Under the pieces are notes generated by a model. It was given only the letters and a program-made list of their open reading frames with translations, was not told where the DNA came from and ran no database searches. Positions 1 through 13,468 of a stretch of 64,000 nt of DNA are shown here, in pieces. Source of the DNA: Chrysomallon squamiferum (taxonomy: Eukaryota; Mollusca; Gastropoda; Neomphalida; Peltospiridae). How positions within the stretch are numbered: the first letter of the stretch is position 1; the number at the start of each line of letters is the position of its first letter. Location of the stretch: assembly GCA_012295275.1 (NCBI GenBank), contig CM022670.1, forward strand, positions 40,277,251-40,341,250, read 5' to 3'. Made by a program: the position numbers and the translations under genes.

Positions 1-710
1 GTGGCTCACTGGTACCTTAACCTGGGCCCCACTGAGCAGTCACGGACCCTGTTACACACGTGTTTCCAGCAACGACGTTGTTGAAGACAACCTATCAAAT
101 TCTACATTGTAATCGAGAGCAATAACTCCTCTATAAACATCAACAGTTTTTCAATAGTTATCGAGGTTTGGATGAAATGGACAAATATCTTAAAAATGGC
201 TAAATGGTCTCCAGTTTCCCCTGTATATATATTACTGCTTTAAGCTGATAAATCTATCTGCGACATATATATATTTACAACTTGGTCATTTAAATCAGAT
301 ACTGACTGGTGTTTCTTTAATCAAGAAAAAAGTTGTTATTTTAAGATCACAGGATTAGGTAATGAACTTGTAAAAAGAAAATATAACAGATTCCACTGTT
401 AATATTATCCTTTTTTTAACATCTCATAAAAATCAGTTCTACTTAATTTTTTTTTTTTTTTACGCCTTCTGTTAGTTTGTTGTTTTGTTTCGTTTACGTA
501 TGTTTCGTAATTTGTTGTTTTTCGTTTTTATTTGTTTTGACTTCTGTTGTTGTTTTTTGTTATGTGAGCATTGTTATTGATGAGTTTTTTGTTGTTGTTG
601 TTGTTTTATTTTGTTGTTCTTGGTTTTATGAAGGATGGGCAGTGTTGTTTTAGTTTACTTTGTTTATTTATAAGATTTTAATGTTTTTGTGGGCGCTAGG
701 GTATTTTATT

Positions 711-728
711 TTATTATTATTATTATTA

Positions 729-786
<58 letters not shown>

Positions 787-813
787 TTATTATTATTATT
801 ATTATTATTTTAC
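711..813. repeat. (ATT)n microsatellite
   Basis: Nearly pure TTA/ATT trinucleotide run broken by two short T insertions. Confidence 0.95.
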
Positions 814-1316
814 TTTTTCGGTATGAAATTCTATTTTCAGTTAAGATCCATTCTCTTTCTTCAACGACTAAAAAGCAAAACAAAATCTGCTAAATCATCT
901 ACAACAATCAACATCTAACCTTCACCTTACCCGCGCGGTTTGAACAAACATTTATTTCAAAGTACAGAGTAAATAAACAGTAATTTCCGCTGATTAACGC
1001 TGTAACCCGTCTTATTCTCGCTTTACTTAGTTACATCTCCACAACGCTTTGATTAGCAGAAAAACAAAATTGAATTCTTTCGTTATTTACTCTAAAACGT
1101 ACTTGTTCAGTTTTCCGGTTGTCACCGATCATCCTAAGCTAGACTGTCGCCGGTCAATGTTGACGTTTTGTGGACTGTTTGTACAGTCGTTAAATAACAA
1201 AAGAGTACCAGTGCACTCCCCGAAGCGACCCGGTATATCCGGAAGACTTTAGCAGGAAAATGTGCCCAGTTTGAATGTAAAATATGATTGGTTAGCGGTC
1301 GTTCTTCCTGATTCTG

Positions 1317-1344
1317 TTTTTTTTTTTTTTTTTTTTTTTTTTTT
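1317..1344. repeat. poly(T) tract
   Basis: Uninterrupted T run of about 28 bp. Further T-rich sequence follows to about 1.6 kb. Confidence 0.9.
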
Positions 1345-1777
1345 CATATCGATGTCAAAACCTTTGTCAGTGATAATATAAACGAGAATTTTTTTTTTTT
1401 TTTTCTTGGGAATTGACAGTCGTGTAGCTTTGATAATTAATAATATTAACGGATTTTTAATTTTTAATTATTTTATTACTTTATTTTATTTAATTAATTT
1501 TTTTGTTGTTTTGTTTTGTTTTGTTTTGTTTTATTTTTTTTTTTTTTTATTTATTTACATTTTTTTTTATTATTATTTTTAAATTTTTTTGTGTTGTTGT
1601 TTTCATTTTATAAAAGGCTGTTTTACTGAATTTTGATTATTAAGTCTCTGTTTTGGTTTTATTTCAACTGCTTTTTTTTTATTTTCATTTTCGTAATTGT
1701 TTTGCTGTAGCACAATTCAGTTATGTGACTTTTATTGCGTAGTCAAGTTGCAACCCATTGTATGAATGTATTTGAAT

Positions 1778-1780
<3 letters not shown>

Positions 1781-1853
<73 letters not shown>
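1781..1853. repeat. (GA)n microsatellite
   Basis: Pure AG dinucleotide run of about 36 units. It is a homopurine strand and can in principle form H-DNA. Confidence 0.97.
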
Positions 1854-1854
<1 letters not shown>

Positions 1855-3040
1855 ACGTGAATAACGTCTGGATTTTTTTTTTCTGTCAACCAGTACCTCG
1901 TTCTCTTAACTTTATATACAACCTGCCTATTCATCACTATCAAATAAATAACTAACAAAAATCATATACAACAAAGAAAAAAAAAAAAAAAGAACGAAAA
2001 AAGAAATCTAATAGAATAAATAAAACAGAAAAGAAAAATTTGAAACTTCTTGAACATTTCTATATGACTATATCAGGCAACGAGTCCACGACTGGCATAC
2101 TTGAACAGTTATGTGATGGGGAAAACGTTAAAAAAAAAAATCGCCCTCCTCACAAGAGCATCTTACAACATCTGAACGTGCATGTTCTTGACTCGACGAC
2201 GTCAGCTTAACCTTCATCTACATTCTTCAAGTCGGTGCCGTGTACACTTAACTCTTTCCAGTTGGCGATAAACTAACACTAGCAGCACTTGTTCCAGTCC
2301 AGCTAGAACCAGCGAGAAAGACAGAGATAGGGGAGAATGATAACGAGAAACAGTTTGCACAGATTTGTACTTTGAAATCCGGTCACTCGGAGAAACTGAA
2401 CTGAATACGCAATCACTGTGTTTACTGCTGAGTGTTAACTGTGTTTATTTAACAGTAAACAAACAAAACCCAATTAAAGTCAAAGTGATGCAACTGTCCT
2501 CTGATATATGTGTCTTCCACCGATGTACTTTTAATGTAGCTGGACGAAATTACTGAATAACTTCATGCTTAAAAAAACATAAAATAAACATTCAAAATAG
2601 CAGTTATTTTACCCACCATTCATGCACACAAATATGCAAATATGCAAATAACAAATATGAAGAGAAACATTGTCTAGATAAAACGATTAATGAATATTTA
2701 CATTCGTTAAAATCATTTATTTAAGCCATAATTCTGTTAAAAACCAAATTATGTTTAATACATATTCTTTACTATTTTATCTAAGCATGCATTCATTTAC
2801 CCAACTTGGCATCCATTAATTCACTCGCGTATCATTCATCAAACAAACATCCCATTCATTAATGTCTTCATGAACCCTTTCATTCAGTACATTTATATAT
2901 TCATTTATTCATTCATTTAATTAAACTGTGTCCATCTATCTGCTATAAACTCTAAAAAGAGATGTAAATGAAGCTAACATTTGACAAATAAAACAAACTG
3001 GGAAGTTACCATGTGGCCAGCCTCTTGTTATTTTTCTCTC

Positions 3041-3105
3041 TTTTTTTTTTTTTTTTTTTTTTTTTTTGTGTACGACTGTCATATTTTTTTTTTTTTTTTT
3101 TTTTT
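3041..3105. repeat. Paired poly(T) tracts
   Basis: T runs of 27 and 22 bp separated by 16 bp. A predicted lysine-rich frame on the minus strand across them is an artefact. Confidence 0.9.
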
Positions 3106-4165
3106 CACTCGCTGGCGCGTGCCACATGTACACGTGAACTGAACAAGAAGTATCAGGTGCAGACAGCTCGTAATTCAAGCCGATAACAAAACGGCTCAGT
3201 CTGCCGAGCTTTTGTTACTGGCCTGTACCAAAGGATCAAAGTCCCCGGATTTGGAGAGCCGTTGGGGGGGGAACAAAGCCGCGAGGAATCCGACTGGACA
3301 CGATTCAACACGAAGACTTCGTGAAAGAGAATTTTCAACAATGAGCGTTTAAGGGGGAAGAGACCGGATAGAGAGAGAAAAGTGGAAAGCAAAAAAAAAA
3401 TAAAATAAAATAAAATAAAATAAATATTAAAAATTAACAAAAATGGGTTTGTGTCGTTTTAAGGTGTGGAGAAAAAAACTGCATTCCTCAAGAACTCATT
3501 ATTTAAATTTCTGTTTTCTTTTACTTTGGTGAAACAGGAAACTGTTGTCTGAAATATCACCCATCCCTCAAATTTGAAATTATAAATATACCTACCTGCA
3601 CACACACACACACACACACGCACACACATCCATATTCACATCTACATGCATTTATACATGTACATATACAAACAGAGGCGTACATACGAACAATAATTTT
3701 AATATCTGGAGACCCACCGGTGTACATACAATTAGTATACCCGCAAATTAAGCCTATTATGTGACTATTACAATTACGTTCCCGGTGTACACATGAATAT
3801 TTATTTAACGACACATCTGTATTGGAGAGAACAGCTGTATTATAATAGCAGTAAAACTGACACACGCCACGAGAGAATGAAACGAAATTTGCTGCTGACG
3901 GTCGCTCATTTGCATAAAGCTAAACGATGGTAGGTTCTTTATCAAAATGTAATAAACCTAAAAAATAATAATAATTTGATGCTTTACATTATTAAATATT
4001 AAATGATTATCATAAAGATTATGATAATGATGATTAACAGGAGTAGTAGTGGTAACAGCAGGATTTGTTTATTAAATATTTATTATTAAAGATTTTCGCA
4101 AAAATAATTCTTCGCTGAAAAACTGACTGGATTTAAAAAAAATAAGTTAATGAAACACAATCTGG

Positions 4166-4167
<2 letters not shown>

Positions 4168-4196
<29 letters not shown>
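4168..4196. repeat. poly(A) tract
   Basis: Pure A run of about 29 bp. No retroelement body or target-site duplication was recognised beside it. Confidence 0.85.
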
Positions 4197-4198
<2 letters not shown>

Positions 4199-4677
4199 AG
4201 TGTACGAAACGGACATTGTGAAACTTCAGAAATGTGTCGAAATATAACATCGAGTCATGAATAATGAAACGAAAAGGTGTTGAATAACGAAAGGAAAAGT
4301 ACTGAATAATAATGACGTTCACATTATCAGTTGACAGAATGTGTTACACAGATAACCGGTTCAGTGTACGCCGGCCACACTGCACGTGTCAGTAAATCTG
4401 CTTATGTAGCATAACAAGAATTAATTAACATCGACACAACAACTGATATTAGTTTACCTGTGCTACGAGCGAGCCCGAGGTAACAATGGTGCGTGGGAGT
4501 GCAGGCTTTCGTGTGAATCGATTCTGTTGTGAAACCTTTGTCCCAAGTAACGTGTTACTTAAATATACTTTTTCTTTGTTAGCTGCCTCCCAGTTAGAAC
4601 AGCCTTTGTGAGCCACACCTAACAACAGTAGCGCCCATGTCACTGGTCATCGAGGTACAGGAGATGGGTTTGACCTT

Positions 4678-4830
<153 letters not shown>

Positions 4831-5335
4831 GATTTATCTTTCCATTTCCGTAAATTCACTTTTTAGTTGTTTAATTGTTTAGTTGGGCTTTTTTTAATAA
4901 ATTGTTGTTGTTGTTTTTCTAAAATAAATTATTTATAAATACAGTAAAATAAATTTTTGTAATTACAATAATTCTGTATTTTAAGACCATGAGATATTTT
5001 TTTTTTCCGGCAAGAATATCCTGCAAAAATGAGTTGAAAGTGTCTTGTCCATTAAAGTAGTGGCAATCGAACCAAAAATATTTTACAACTGAAAAGATAC
5101 GTGACTTCTTAATATGTATTTAAGATCAGTGCGCATTTCCAAACGTGTTTACTCGAGTTTTGTTACATTCAGTTTGTTACTACAACAGCTGCTGTTCCTT
5201 TCATTGTTCCAGGTACAACATATGTTTATCACTGTCAAGGTAAACATTTATTAATAAAATAACAGGTAATAATAAAAATATAACAAAAACGATGGCTTTC
5301 TCAATATGTCTGATTCTGCAGTAGTTTTCGTGAAC

Positions 5336-5462
<127 letters not shown>

Positions 5463-6020
5463 TTATATAAATACCGGTGTATATAGATAGTGTATATTGA
5501 TTATGATTTCATACTTGTAGAAAGACACAATACATATTTCATTGATGACGATTATTATTAGATTTAACGTTTACGATGACGAAATAAATTTTTAAGTTAT
5601 TAAACATGTTTCAGTTTGTTATTTTCGGTGGTAATGTGTCTATAAAACAATCCGTAGCCACTAAACAATAGTATGTATATTATATGTGTGTGTGTGTTTG
5701 TGTGTGTGTGGTGGGTGTGGGGATGTGTGTGTATACTGGTTAAATTTATAAATACATAACAATTAAACATATCAATTGCTGGTATATGTATATGTTTGTA
5801 ATATATATGTATTTTTCACGTTTGTCTCTATCTATTCAGACCGTCAAAACAACATGCATCTTTATTACAATTTTTACTGCAAACCTTCGATTTCACATTC
5901 TGATGGTGGGTGGGTGACGGGGGACACCGGTCCGGAAAATGCAAATGTCTGGGAAATCGCGAATTCAAACACGAACCTTAAAATTTGCCGAAACGTGAAA
6001 CTTTAGTACCTTACACATAA

Positions 6021-6070
6021 CAGTTACATAATAGTTACATAATAGTTACATAACAGTTACATAATAGTCA
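6021..6070. repeat. 11-bp tandem array with TTACATAA
   Basis: Four units of 11 bp with core AGTTACATAAT (last base T or C). The octamer TTACATAA recurs at 6024, 6035, 6046 and 6057, exactly 11 bp apart. TTACATAA is the complement of TTATGTAA, which fits the PAR-bZIP/NFIL3-type consensus TTAYGTAA. That it binds such a factor is inference. Confidence 0.85.
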
Positions 6071-7656
6071 ATATAATAATGTAAGAACAATGTAAAAAAA
6101 AAAAAGTATATGTAAAGAAATATGCACAGTAGACTGGCTAGTTCAGATGGTTACTGCAGTAGTTGTGAAGTTTATTCTTCATGTGAAGGAAAATGGGTTG
6201 AGAGAAAGTGGCTATGATCGTACAGTTGGACGTAGTATTAAATATGCGACGTTATTGTTGTTATTATTATTGTTGTTATTGCTATTGCTAATATTACTGT
6301 TATTATTGTGTTTTGTCTTGTGTTGTAGATGGTAGTGTGTGGTTTTCTTTAACTTCATTTTTCATTTTATTTAATAACATTTTTTTTTTTTTTTTTTTTT
6401 TCTGAACTCAAAATACGATAATTAATAATCCAATGAACGTGTTTTTAATCTTCTCAAAGTCAGTGAATCTTTGCTTAGCTTTTCGCCGTTTGTTTCGCGG
6501 CTTGTTTTGCCACGGACCTGATAATTATCGTCTGCTTGTAATCACTGTTGAAGGACAAAACTGCAGTTTTAACATACACAGAAAATACACGAAAATCCTA
6601 AATTTCTGTCTTCGGTTTTGAGTACTTTATATTCACTTCAAAGATTTCAGCTTTAACTAAAGAACTTTATTTTGTTTGTTTTTTCTTCTTCTTCTTTTTT
6701 TTTTTCTGTTGTTTTTTTTCAGTAGTTTTCTTTGTTGCTGTTTTTACGTGTTTTTTCACTATTCTTACATTATTACTGCTTGCGTTATTATTATTATTAC
6801 TGTTGGTGGTGGTGGTGCTGCTGCTGCTGTTGTTTTCGCTATCGACGGTTTTATTTTTGACGCTTTTGTCATTGTTACTGTCATCGTTGTTATTGTTGTT
6901 GCAGCTACCTTTTTCTGTTATTGAAGGACGGGATTTTCTGTCTTGTTTCGAGGATGTTGCCCTTTTTGTGTAAAGTTTTCAATTCAAATTACTCGTTAGT
7001 TATGAAACTTTAGTACAAATTGCATTGTCTTGAACGCAATTCTCAGCAAATATTTGAAATTCTGTTGTTTTGGGGACTAGGGTTTATCCTGGGTTTTGAG
7101 GGTTTTTGGTTCCGTTTTTCTGAAATTTAAAAAAAAAAAAAAAACGTTTATAAAATAGCTGGTGATATTTACCGTATTCTGTTGTTTTGCTTTGTTGTTT
7201 GTTCGTCGTTTTTATTATTATTTTTTTTTTTTTTTTGGAAGTGGTTTTCAGCGAAAATTTGTTCATCTGCTTACTGGGAATGAGTTTTTAAGTTATATAA
7301 AAATATTATTTTTAAATATTTCCATCATATAACATCAGTTTGTGTAATAAACATCCACCCGATGTTCGATGTTGAACAATGACGGGGAAAGAAAGAAAGA
7401 ACTGTAATAACGTAACAACCCAACAGAAATGTGACAGCTGGGCGAAAATATTTTAGAAAAATAAAACACAGACAAATAACCATGACTACAGAGTTACGTG
7501 TACGTCATCCAGTCTGACGTCATAGACAGTTAATTTATTATTTCACAGGGTGTGGCCTACACGTAGCTGTTTCCAAATACAGTAAAATTAATATAACAAA
7601 AAAAGAAAAACGCTATATTCAGTTTATTCAGACAACCCAGATGGGTAAAATCAAAT

Positions 7657-7660
<4 letters not shown>

Positions 7661-7690
<30 letters not shown>
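7661..7690. repeat. poly(T) tract
   Basis: Uninterrupted run of 30 T. Confidence 0.9.
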
Positions 7691-7691
<1 letters not shown>

Positions 7692-8079
7692 GAATTCAGC
7701 TTAGCCTTCGTACAACTAATTCTACCAGATATACATGCTATATGTCTTAGTAATCAATGCCCCACAAAATATCTTGGCCTCAGTATTACAGACATGATAC
7801 TATAGACCATACATTATCATTAGTAAAGCTTCGATTAACACTGACAGCCAGTAGGGTAGCGTCCCTATTGACATATTTCCCTTTGTTCTATAAAATACCC
7901 ATGACGGACGTGCTTCAGCCCTCACAAAGATTTCAGCACGTTTTTGTCTCACTGATAAAACAGACCAAAAGTGTATCAGTTTGATAATGTGGGTCTATTA
8001 CAGGTGAAAGGATGTTACTGATATTTCTGTATTACAACTAAACAAAAAACATGTAAGAAGCCATTTGTTCATTTTTGTG

Positions 8080-8085
8080 TTTATT
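8080..8085 (-). promoter_or_regulatory. Candidate poly(A) signal of the downstream GADD45 gene
   Basis: AATAAA on the minus strand, about 1.45 kb past the stop codon of the GADD45 gene ending at 9541. The stretch between is relatively poor in microsatellites, as expected of a 3' UTR. Other AATAAA-like sites may be used; only transcripts would show which. Confidence 0.3.
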
Positions 8086-8681
8086 TGATATAAATCACAC
8101 ATTTACAAAACATTTCTCATTGTTTATACCGAATCTAGATACAGATTCGGATATTACCTTTTAATTATAATCTTTCTTCTAAAAGAACATACAGACATAA
8201 ACATTTGCATGCACTTATATAGATAAATGTACATTAATGATGATATCTAAGTATTTTTGATTGTCTTTTTCATGAAACTTTACTTCAGAGACAATTAGAC
8301 CATTCTTAATAAGAAGAAAAATTATCGAGTTGTCAATCACAAGATGTTTTTTTTTTTTTTTAATGAAACAATGACATGATCACTATTTAGAAAAATAAAC
8401 GTATATTTTTGGTGAAATGTTTGTTTCCATTGATCTTTGAACTGTCATATCGAAAACTGGATTCTTTTTCTGTCGAAACAAGAATTGTTTGGCCGTGATT
8501 AATGGCAATGAATGAAACTTCCTGCTTCACCGAGGAAAGTAAAAATGTAACTGTTAGTCAATAGACAGTCACTGACGACATGTTCACAGGTAAATGACGA
8601 AACTGTCAAAGATCACGGCTGGAAATCGATACAGTTCGTTGATGTAATACATCGATTGGGTCTTAATTCACACATGATATT

Positions 8682-8805
8682 TTGACGGTTCACTGGTGAT
8701 TATGTCACAGTTCAATTATGATAATGTCACAGTTCACTGATGATAATGTCACAGTTCACTGGTGCTAATGTCAGAGTTCACTGATGATAAGGTCACAGCT
8801 CACTA
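8682..8805. repeat. 22-bp minisatellite
   Basis: About five imperfect 22-bp units. The core GTCACAGTTCACTGATGATA recurs with starts at 8704, 8726, 8748, 8770 and 8792. It lies about 740 bp beyond the stop codon of the GADD45 gene ending at 9541, so it may be transcribed as part of a long 3' UTR. Confidence 0.85.
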
Positions 8806-9540
8806 AAAGAACAGTTTACTGATGAAATAATCACTACAGTTTCAGTGATGAAATGACCCAACGTAATCGATGAAACTTCCATTGGCGTAGGTCACAGAGT
8901 AATCGATCGTACGTCATTGATGATTTTGTCAAGGTCAGTGATGAAATATTCTTGATCTGCTCTCGTCTGACGACAAGCTGGAAACATTCAGATTCAGCTT
9001 ACATCATTTTCTGACGTCATTCCATGTTCGCCCTCGCAGTCGAGTCACTGGCAAGCTAGACCTATACTAAGAAGCTCTGTGGCAAATCATTTCTTTAATG
9101 CAGTGATGAAACAGAGTTTGGGATCCTCTGAAAAAATAGATAAAATAAAGAAAATATTAATATTTTATATTTAGAATGACACACTAAATAAAAACAAGTT
9201 TTGTTATTCTTTCAGATTTTCATAACAAATCTCTGTTATAAGCAGCTGTCAACAGAATCTGCTTGTCAGACTATTATATTACATTACTAATCTTTCTGAC
9301 AAACAAAAACAATATTTACTAGGACAATTAGAAAAAAACACACAAAAAAAATATCTAAATCGTAAGATTATAATGATTTAACTATTGTCATTGTGAATCT
9401 TAAATTTTTTTTTCCTAATCGGTTAATATAGCCTCCATTGTAATGTTTTTTTAACTGAGATTGAAAACAAAACGGTGTTTATGAAATATCTGATGATGTT
9501 TACCTGATACGTGCATTATGGGTTCGGTGATGAATGATGT

Positions 9541-10860
9541 TCATACGGGTAACTCGATGACGACGCTGCAGGCCATGTTGCTGTTGAGAGTTCTCTCAAA
9601 AAACTCGCACACGGCATTGTCTTCCGCACTCCACGTGTCTTGCGGAAACTGAAAAACGAAAACAAAAAACACATTAGAACGTGAAAGCAAAAAACGTGCC
9701 GCTATGAATTTGTCTAGGAAGGATTTAAACAAGATCCCGAGTTCTAGAAAACCGTACACACACATATACTATTGACATTCGATACAGATCTTAAACTATA
9801 AGCAAATCAACAGGTTCTATTTAAATGACGCAGTATGAAGATTTCAGTATTGGAATGCTTGTTAATTTTAAGCGATAACAACATTAAGAGAAAAACTGAA
9901 GGTTTTGCATAAATTCAATATTTACCTCTAGCAGCAAAGAGCTGACGTCACTTGAAGTAATGGTACGTGGTGTCATGTTGTCAGTTTTCTCCTCTGAACT
10001 TGCGTTCAGAATCTGAGCCAGTTTTTTAGCTGAATCAACCTGAAGTGAAAAATAAAACACCCTTTGAAATATGATTATAATGCCTATGTTGACACTTATA
10101 CACACATATATATGAACCCACACAATACGCACATGCTTTTGATTTAAATACGTTAACTGTACTTCATAAGTTAATAGCGTTTTAGTAATAACAGTAATTT
10201 AATAAGCTGATAATTTAACTATGTTTTAATAATACATTAAACTTTGTTGTTTTTAATAAATAACTGTATTTTAATAAGTTGTGTTATACAACAAGTTATT
10301 AGTTTTGATTATACACACCATGATCATTTTGATGTCGTTTTCCCAGCAGAACGCCTTGATGAGAGTGTGCTGAATGTGCACGGTTACGTCGTTGGCATTG
10401 TCGGCCTGGGGCAGAATGCACAGCATGACGTTGTCGGGGTTGCAGCTAAGCAGCTTGGCACACTCAAAGACCCCGCACGTGACGCGGTTGGAGGTTTTGG
10501 CCTGTTGGAGACACGTCTTCAGTGCCTGCCCGATATCAACCGAGTTTCTGAAGAAAAAACAAACAAACAATAATTATTTATTATATAACAGTCCATGCAA
10601 CAATCCTCTTTTTTAAATCCATACATATTTTTTTATATACTTTTCTTATTTGTAGTCTACGTTTTTTTTGACTCGTTTTTGCCTCACATTCGCACAGGCA
10701 CAAATAGATAATGTTTATCTTCACACAAAGGTAAAAGGCGAAACGTTCGTTTGTGACGTCACAAAGTCACGTACTCAGTGTTCGTTGAACTTGTTTACTG
10801 TCGTATCTTTCAGGTGAAACACGAAGCCGCAGTTTAACAATACATGTAATTACGTATATG

Positions 10861-10918
<58 letters not shown>

Positions 10919-11459
10919 TTTTAGCATATATTGTTACGAAAATAGGTTAAGCGTACAAAAGCACTAAATGTTCGGGGTTTTTTTGTGGTGGTTTTTTTTT
11001 TTTTTTGCATAATCATCTTCTTGCTCGATTTCTAATTCTGCTCTTTTTTTAAATTCACAAAGACTTTTATCTGGCATGTATAATTCCCAGTTCATTTCGT
11101 GCGCGTGATGAAATATCAGTGAATGTATAAAGTGCGTAGTCATAGGACGCTAAAAATAGACTTGGCACAGAAACCTATGTATGACGAGCAAAAACGGAAC
11201 ATTTTTCGTTTCTCGCTTAAACAGAATCACTGACATTTCAGTGTCCACCATTAACATATTCATGCAGAGTTCGCAAAACACATTTTACTAATCTTATAAG
11301 TCATTTTGCAGAATTAATAACGAAAAAAAACGTTTTTTTTTCATTGCATGCATCCTAACCACTAAACTCATTTACAAATAGAATAAAAAATAGTTTTCAA
11401 AATGATATTACTTACTTTTCTGAATTTTCCATTGTCGTTGACACAGATGTAAGAGTCAT
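9541..11459 (-). CDS. GADD45: GADD45 stress-response protein, copy 1
   Basis: Small L7Ae/L30e-fold protein. The family binds and activates MTK1/MEKK4 and interacts with PCNA, p21 and CDK1 in DNA-damage and stress responses (family knowledge). Four coding exons on the minus strand: 11416-11459, 10319-10547, 9926-10039 and 9541-9648. All have GT-AG junctions and consistent phases, giving 164 residues, close to human GADD45A (165). Exon 2 carries the family core: VTCGVFECAKLL, then PDNVMLCILPQA, then TLIKAFCWENDIKM. The last exon ends VVIELPV, matching the conserved C-terminal strand. I chose the ATG at 11457-11459 because it yields an MTL start like vertebrate GADD45; an in-frame ATG at 11430-11432 is the alternative. 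The acidic loop is only weakly acidic (ADNAND). A second copy lies about 21 kb upstream on the same strand; the exon-2 products are about 55% identical by my count. Confidence 0.93.
10750..10765. promoter_or_regulatory. 16-bp perfect palindrome centred on a CRE
   Basis: TTTGTGACGTCACAAA, a perfect dyad with the full CREB/ATF octamer TGACGTCA at its centre. It sits in intron 1 of GADD45 copy 1. Binding is inferred. Confidence 0.55.
10861..10919. repeat. (ATT)n microsatellite
   Basis: About 19 ATT units inside intron 1 of GADD45 copy 1. Confidence 0.95.
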
Positions 11460-11680
11460 GTTGTTGTACAAAGTATTCCAAATGAAAAACAAGAAAGTAA
11501 TTAAAATGTCCGCTTGTAAAAACAAACACGTCTTGATTACAGTATCGCTGAGACTTCACTGAACTGTACTCACTCGTCTGCTATTTGTAATATGAAACAG
11601 AGGGCGGGGCGTTATCAGGAAGACTGTTTTCATTGGTCAAATCTTGAAACGCGACCTGGTTAACGTCTCGATTCCGCGGT

Positions 11681-11690
11681 CGCTATATAG
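11681..11690 (-). promoter_or_regulatory. Possible TATA box of GADD45 copy 1
   Basis: CTATATAG lies about 225 bp before the chosen start codon in a locally GC-richer patch. A GC box (GGGCGGGGC) at about 11603-11611 and a CCAAT motif near 11630 lie nearby. Placement is inferred, and the TATA is further from the ATG than in copy 2. Confidence 0.3.
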
Positions 11691-12154
11691 AACTAGTACT
11701 ACGAGGGGTTATAACCTACAGAAACTTTATATCATGAATTAGCTGTATTATACACCTACATATTAGTATTTTAATCGTGTATGCTTTGTTATATAACAAT
11801 AAGGTCGCATTACGGGCTAGTACGACTGGGCTACGTTCCTGGGAAAAAAATCCCGTTTCGATCATGTGTGTTTTGAGCTTGCATCATCTCGTTTAGCCAA
11901 GTCCAGTCTTGTTACGACTCGTGTTTCACTTCTGCGTAAACAAACACTGCTTACTTACTTAGAAACCAGCGATCCCGTGACGAAGCACGAGACAAGTTAT
12001 GCTCTATGTTTAATCGCTAAATGAATAAGCCTTTCATTTCATGCTTACTTTCTGGTATTTATAATACTTGCTCCAGCGCATAATGCTACTGGGAATTTCC
12101 ATGTGTTTAAAATAATTGAATGCATGTGTGTATTTACATCACTGTTTTTTAACC

Positions 12155-12176
12155 CGTTATTATTATTATTATCATA

Positions 12177-12248
<72 letters not shown>

Positions 12249-12250
12249 AT
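12155..12250. repeat. (ATT)n(GTT)n microsatellite
   Basis: ATT units with one ATC/ATA interruption change to about 10 GTT units near 12219. Confidence 0.95.
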
Positions 12251-13079
12251 TTATTTAATTATTGCATTTATTTTTTATTTTCATTATCTTTTTTTTTCAA
12301 ATAATTTTTAACGCCGGGATCGTTCATGTTAAATTTTATATTTGTCATAAAAGTACAATGAATTACGTAGTGATGTTATAAACGCTTTAGTAAATATTCA
12401 GTGTTCAGAGTCCCCCCCCCCCATCGTGTATATTATTAACACAGAACGTAAAAACTTGATACACTGACGACTGGATGAATGATGTGGATTGACAGATGAA
12501 CGAATACATTAATGAATGACAGATAGATGGGTGGATAAATGAATAGAATACTTGTTTATAGGATAGATAGCTGCTACTTAAAAGCTTCGTTTTATGCAAA
12601 TTTTAATTTCCAATCACTGATGGTTTAATTAATAAAATGGATGAATTCATTTGTACCAGTTTGTGAATTATTTCACCTCACCCCCCCCTTCTCTGTCCCA
12701 TATTTAATAACCCATGACGTAAGTTCCACGTCAGCCTTCGTTTCTTCAGAAAGGATGGATGAATTTATGTATTCATTTTCAAACCGTTTCCTGCACCAAA
12801 ACAGTGCAGCATGTGATAATAATTCACGAATAATAAATGCAGAATTTTCTCACATTGTTCATTTGCGAATGTTAAGAGTTAACACAATGTATGTACGTGG
12901 CGCCTGTCATACAGTCCTATTTCATAACCGTCCTAAAACTCGCCATATTCAATACACACGTTGCCAGAAATGGCTATCGAATCAAGACTCAGTCTGTAAT
13001 GTCGTGCAACTACGGGTCTTAACCCGGTCAGAGAAAAATGGGGGACATCACATTTGTATATATATAAAACATTAGAAAT

Positions 13080-13345
13080 AGAAAAAAAAATATATTAAAT
13101 ACAAAAAAAAAAAAATTAAAAAAAAAAAAAGTGAAATAAAAAAAAATTTAATGAACTGATGCAAAAAAAAAAAAAATAAATAAATTAAATAATAAATAAA
13201 ATGAAAAAAATAATAATAATAAAATAAAAATAAAATAAAATAAAATAAAATAAAATAAAATAAAATATAAAAAAAAATAATAATAATAAAATAAATAAAA
13301 ATACAATAAAACGAAACGAAATGAAATAAAATAAAATAAAATGCA
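13080..13345. repeat. A-rich (AAAAT)n low-complexity block
   Basis: About 265 bp made almost only of A and T on this strand, including an (AAAAT)n run at about 13220-13265. Confidence 0.9.
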
Positions 13346-13442
13346 TTACGGTGCACTAACTATGAACCAAAATATAACTACAGTGACAGGCAGCAGTTAA
13401 GATTCACCGTGACAAATAACACACAACAAAGAGCTTCCCGCG

Positions 13443-13468
13443 GTCTGTCTGTCTGTCTGTCTGTCTGT
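13443..13468. repeat. (CTGT)n microsatellite
   Basis: About six CTGT tetranucleotides in a row. Confidence 0.9.

Noticed and set aside
12641-13075. 144-codon open frame on the plus strand
   Set aside because: No recognisable motif, no supported splice partners, and it lies in intergenic DNA with no promoter context.
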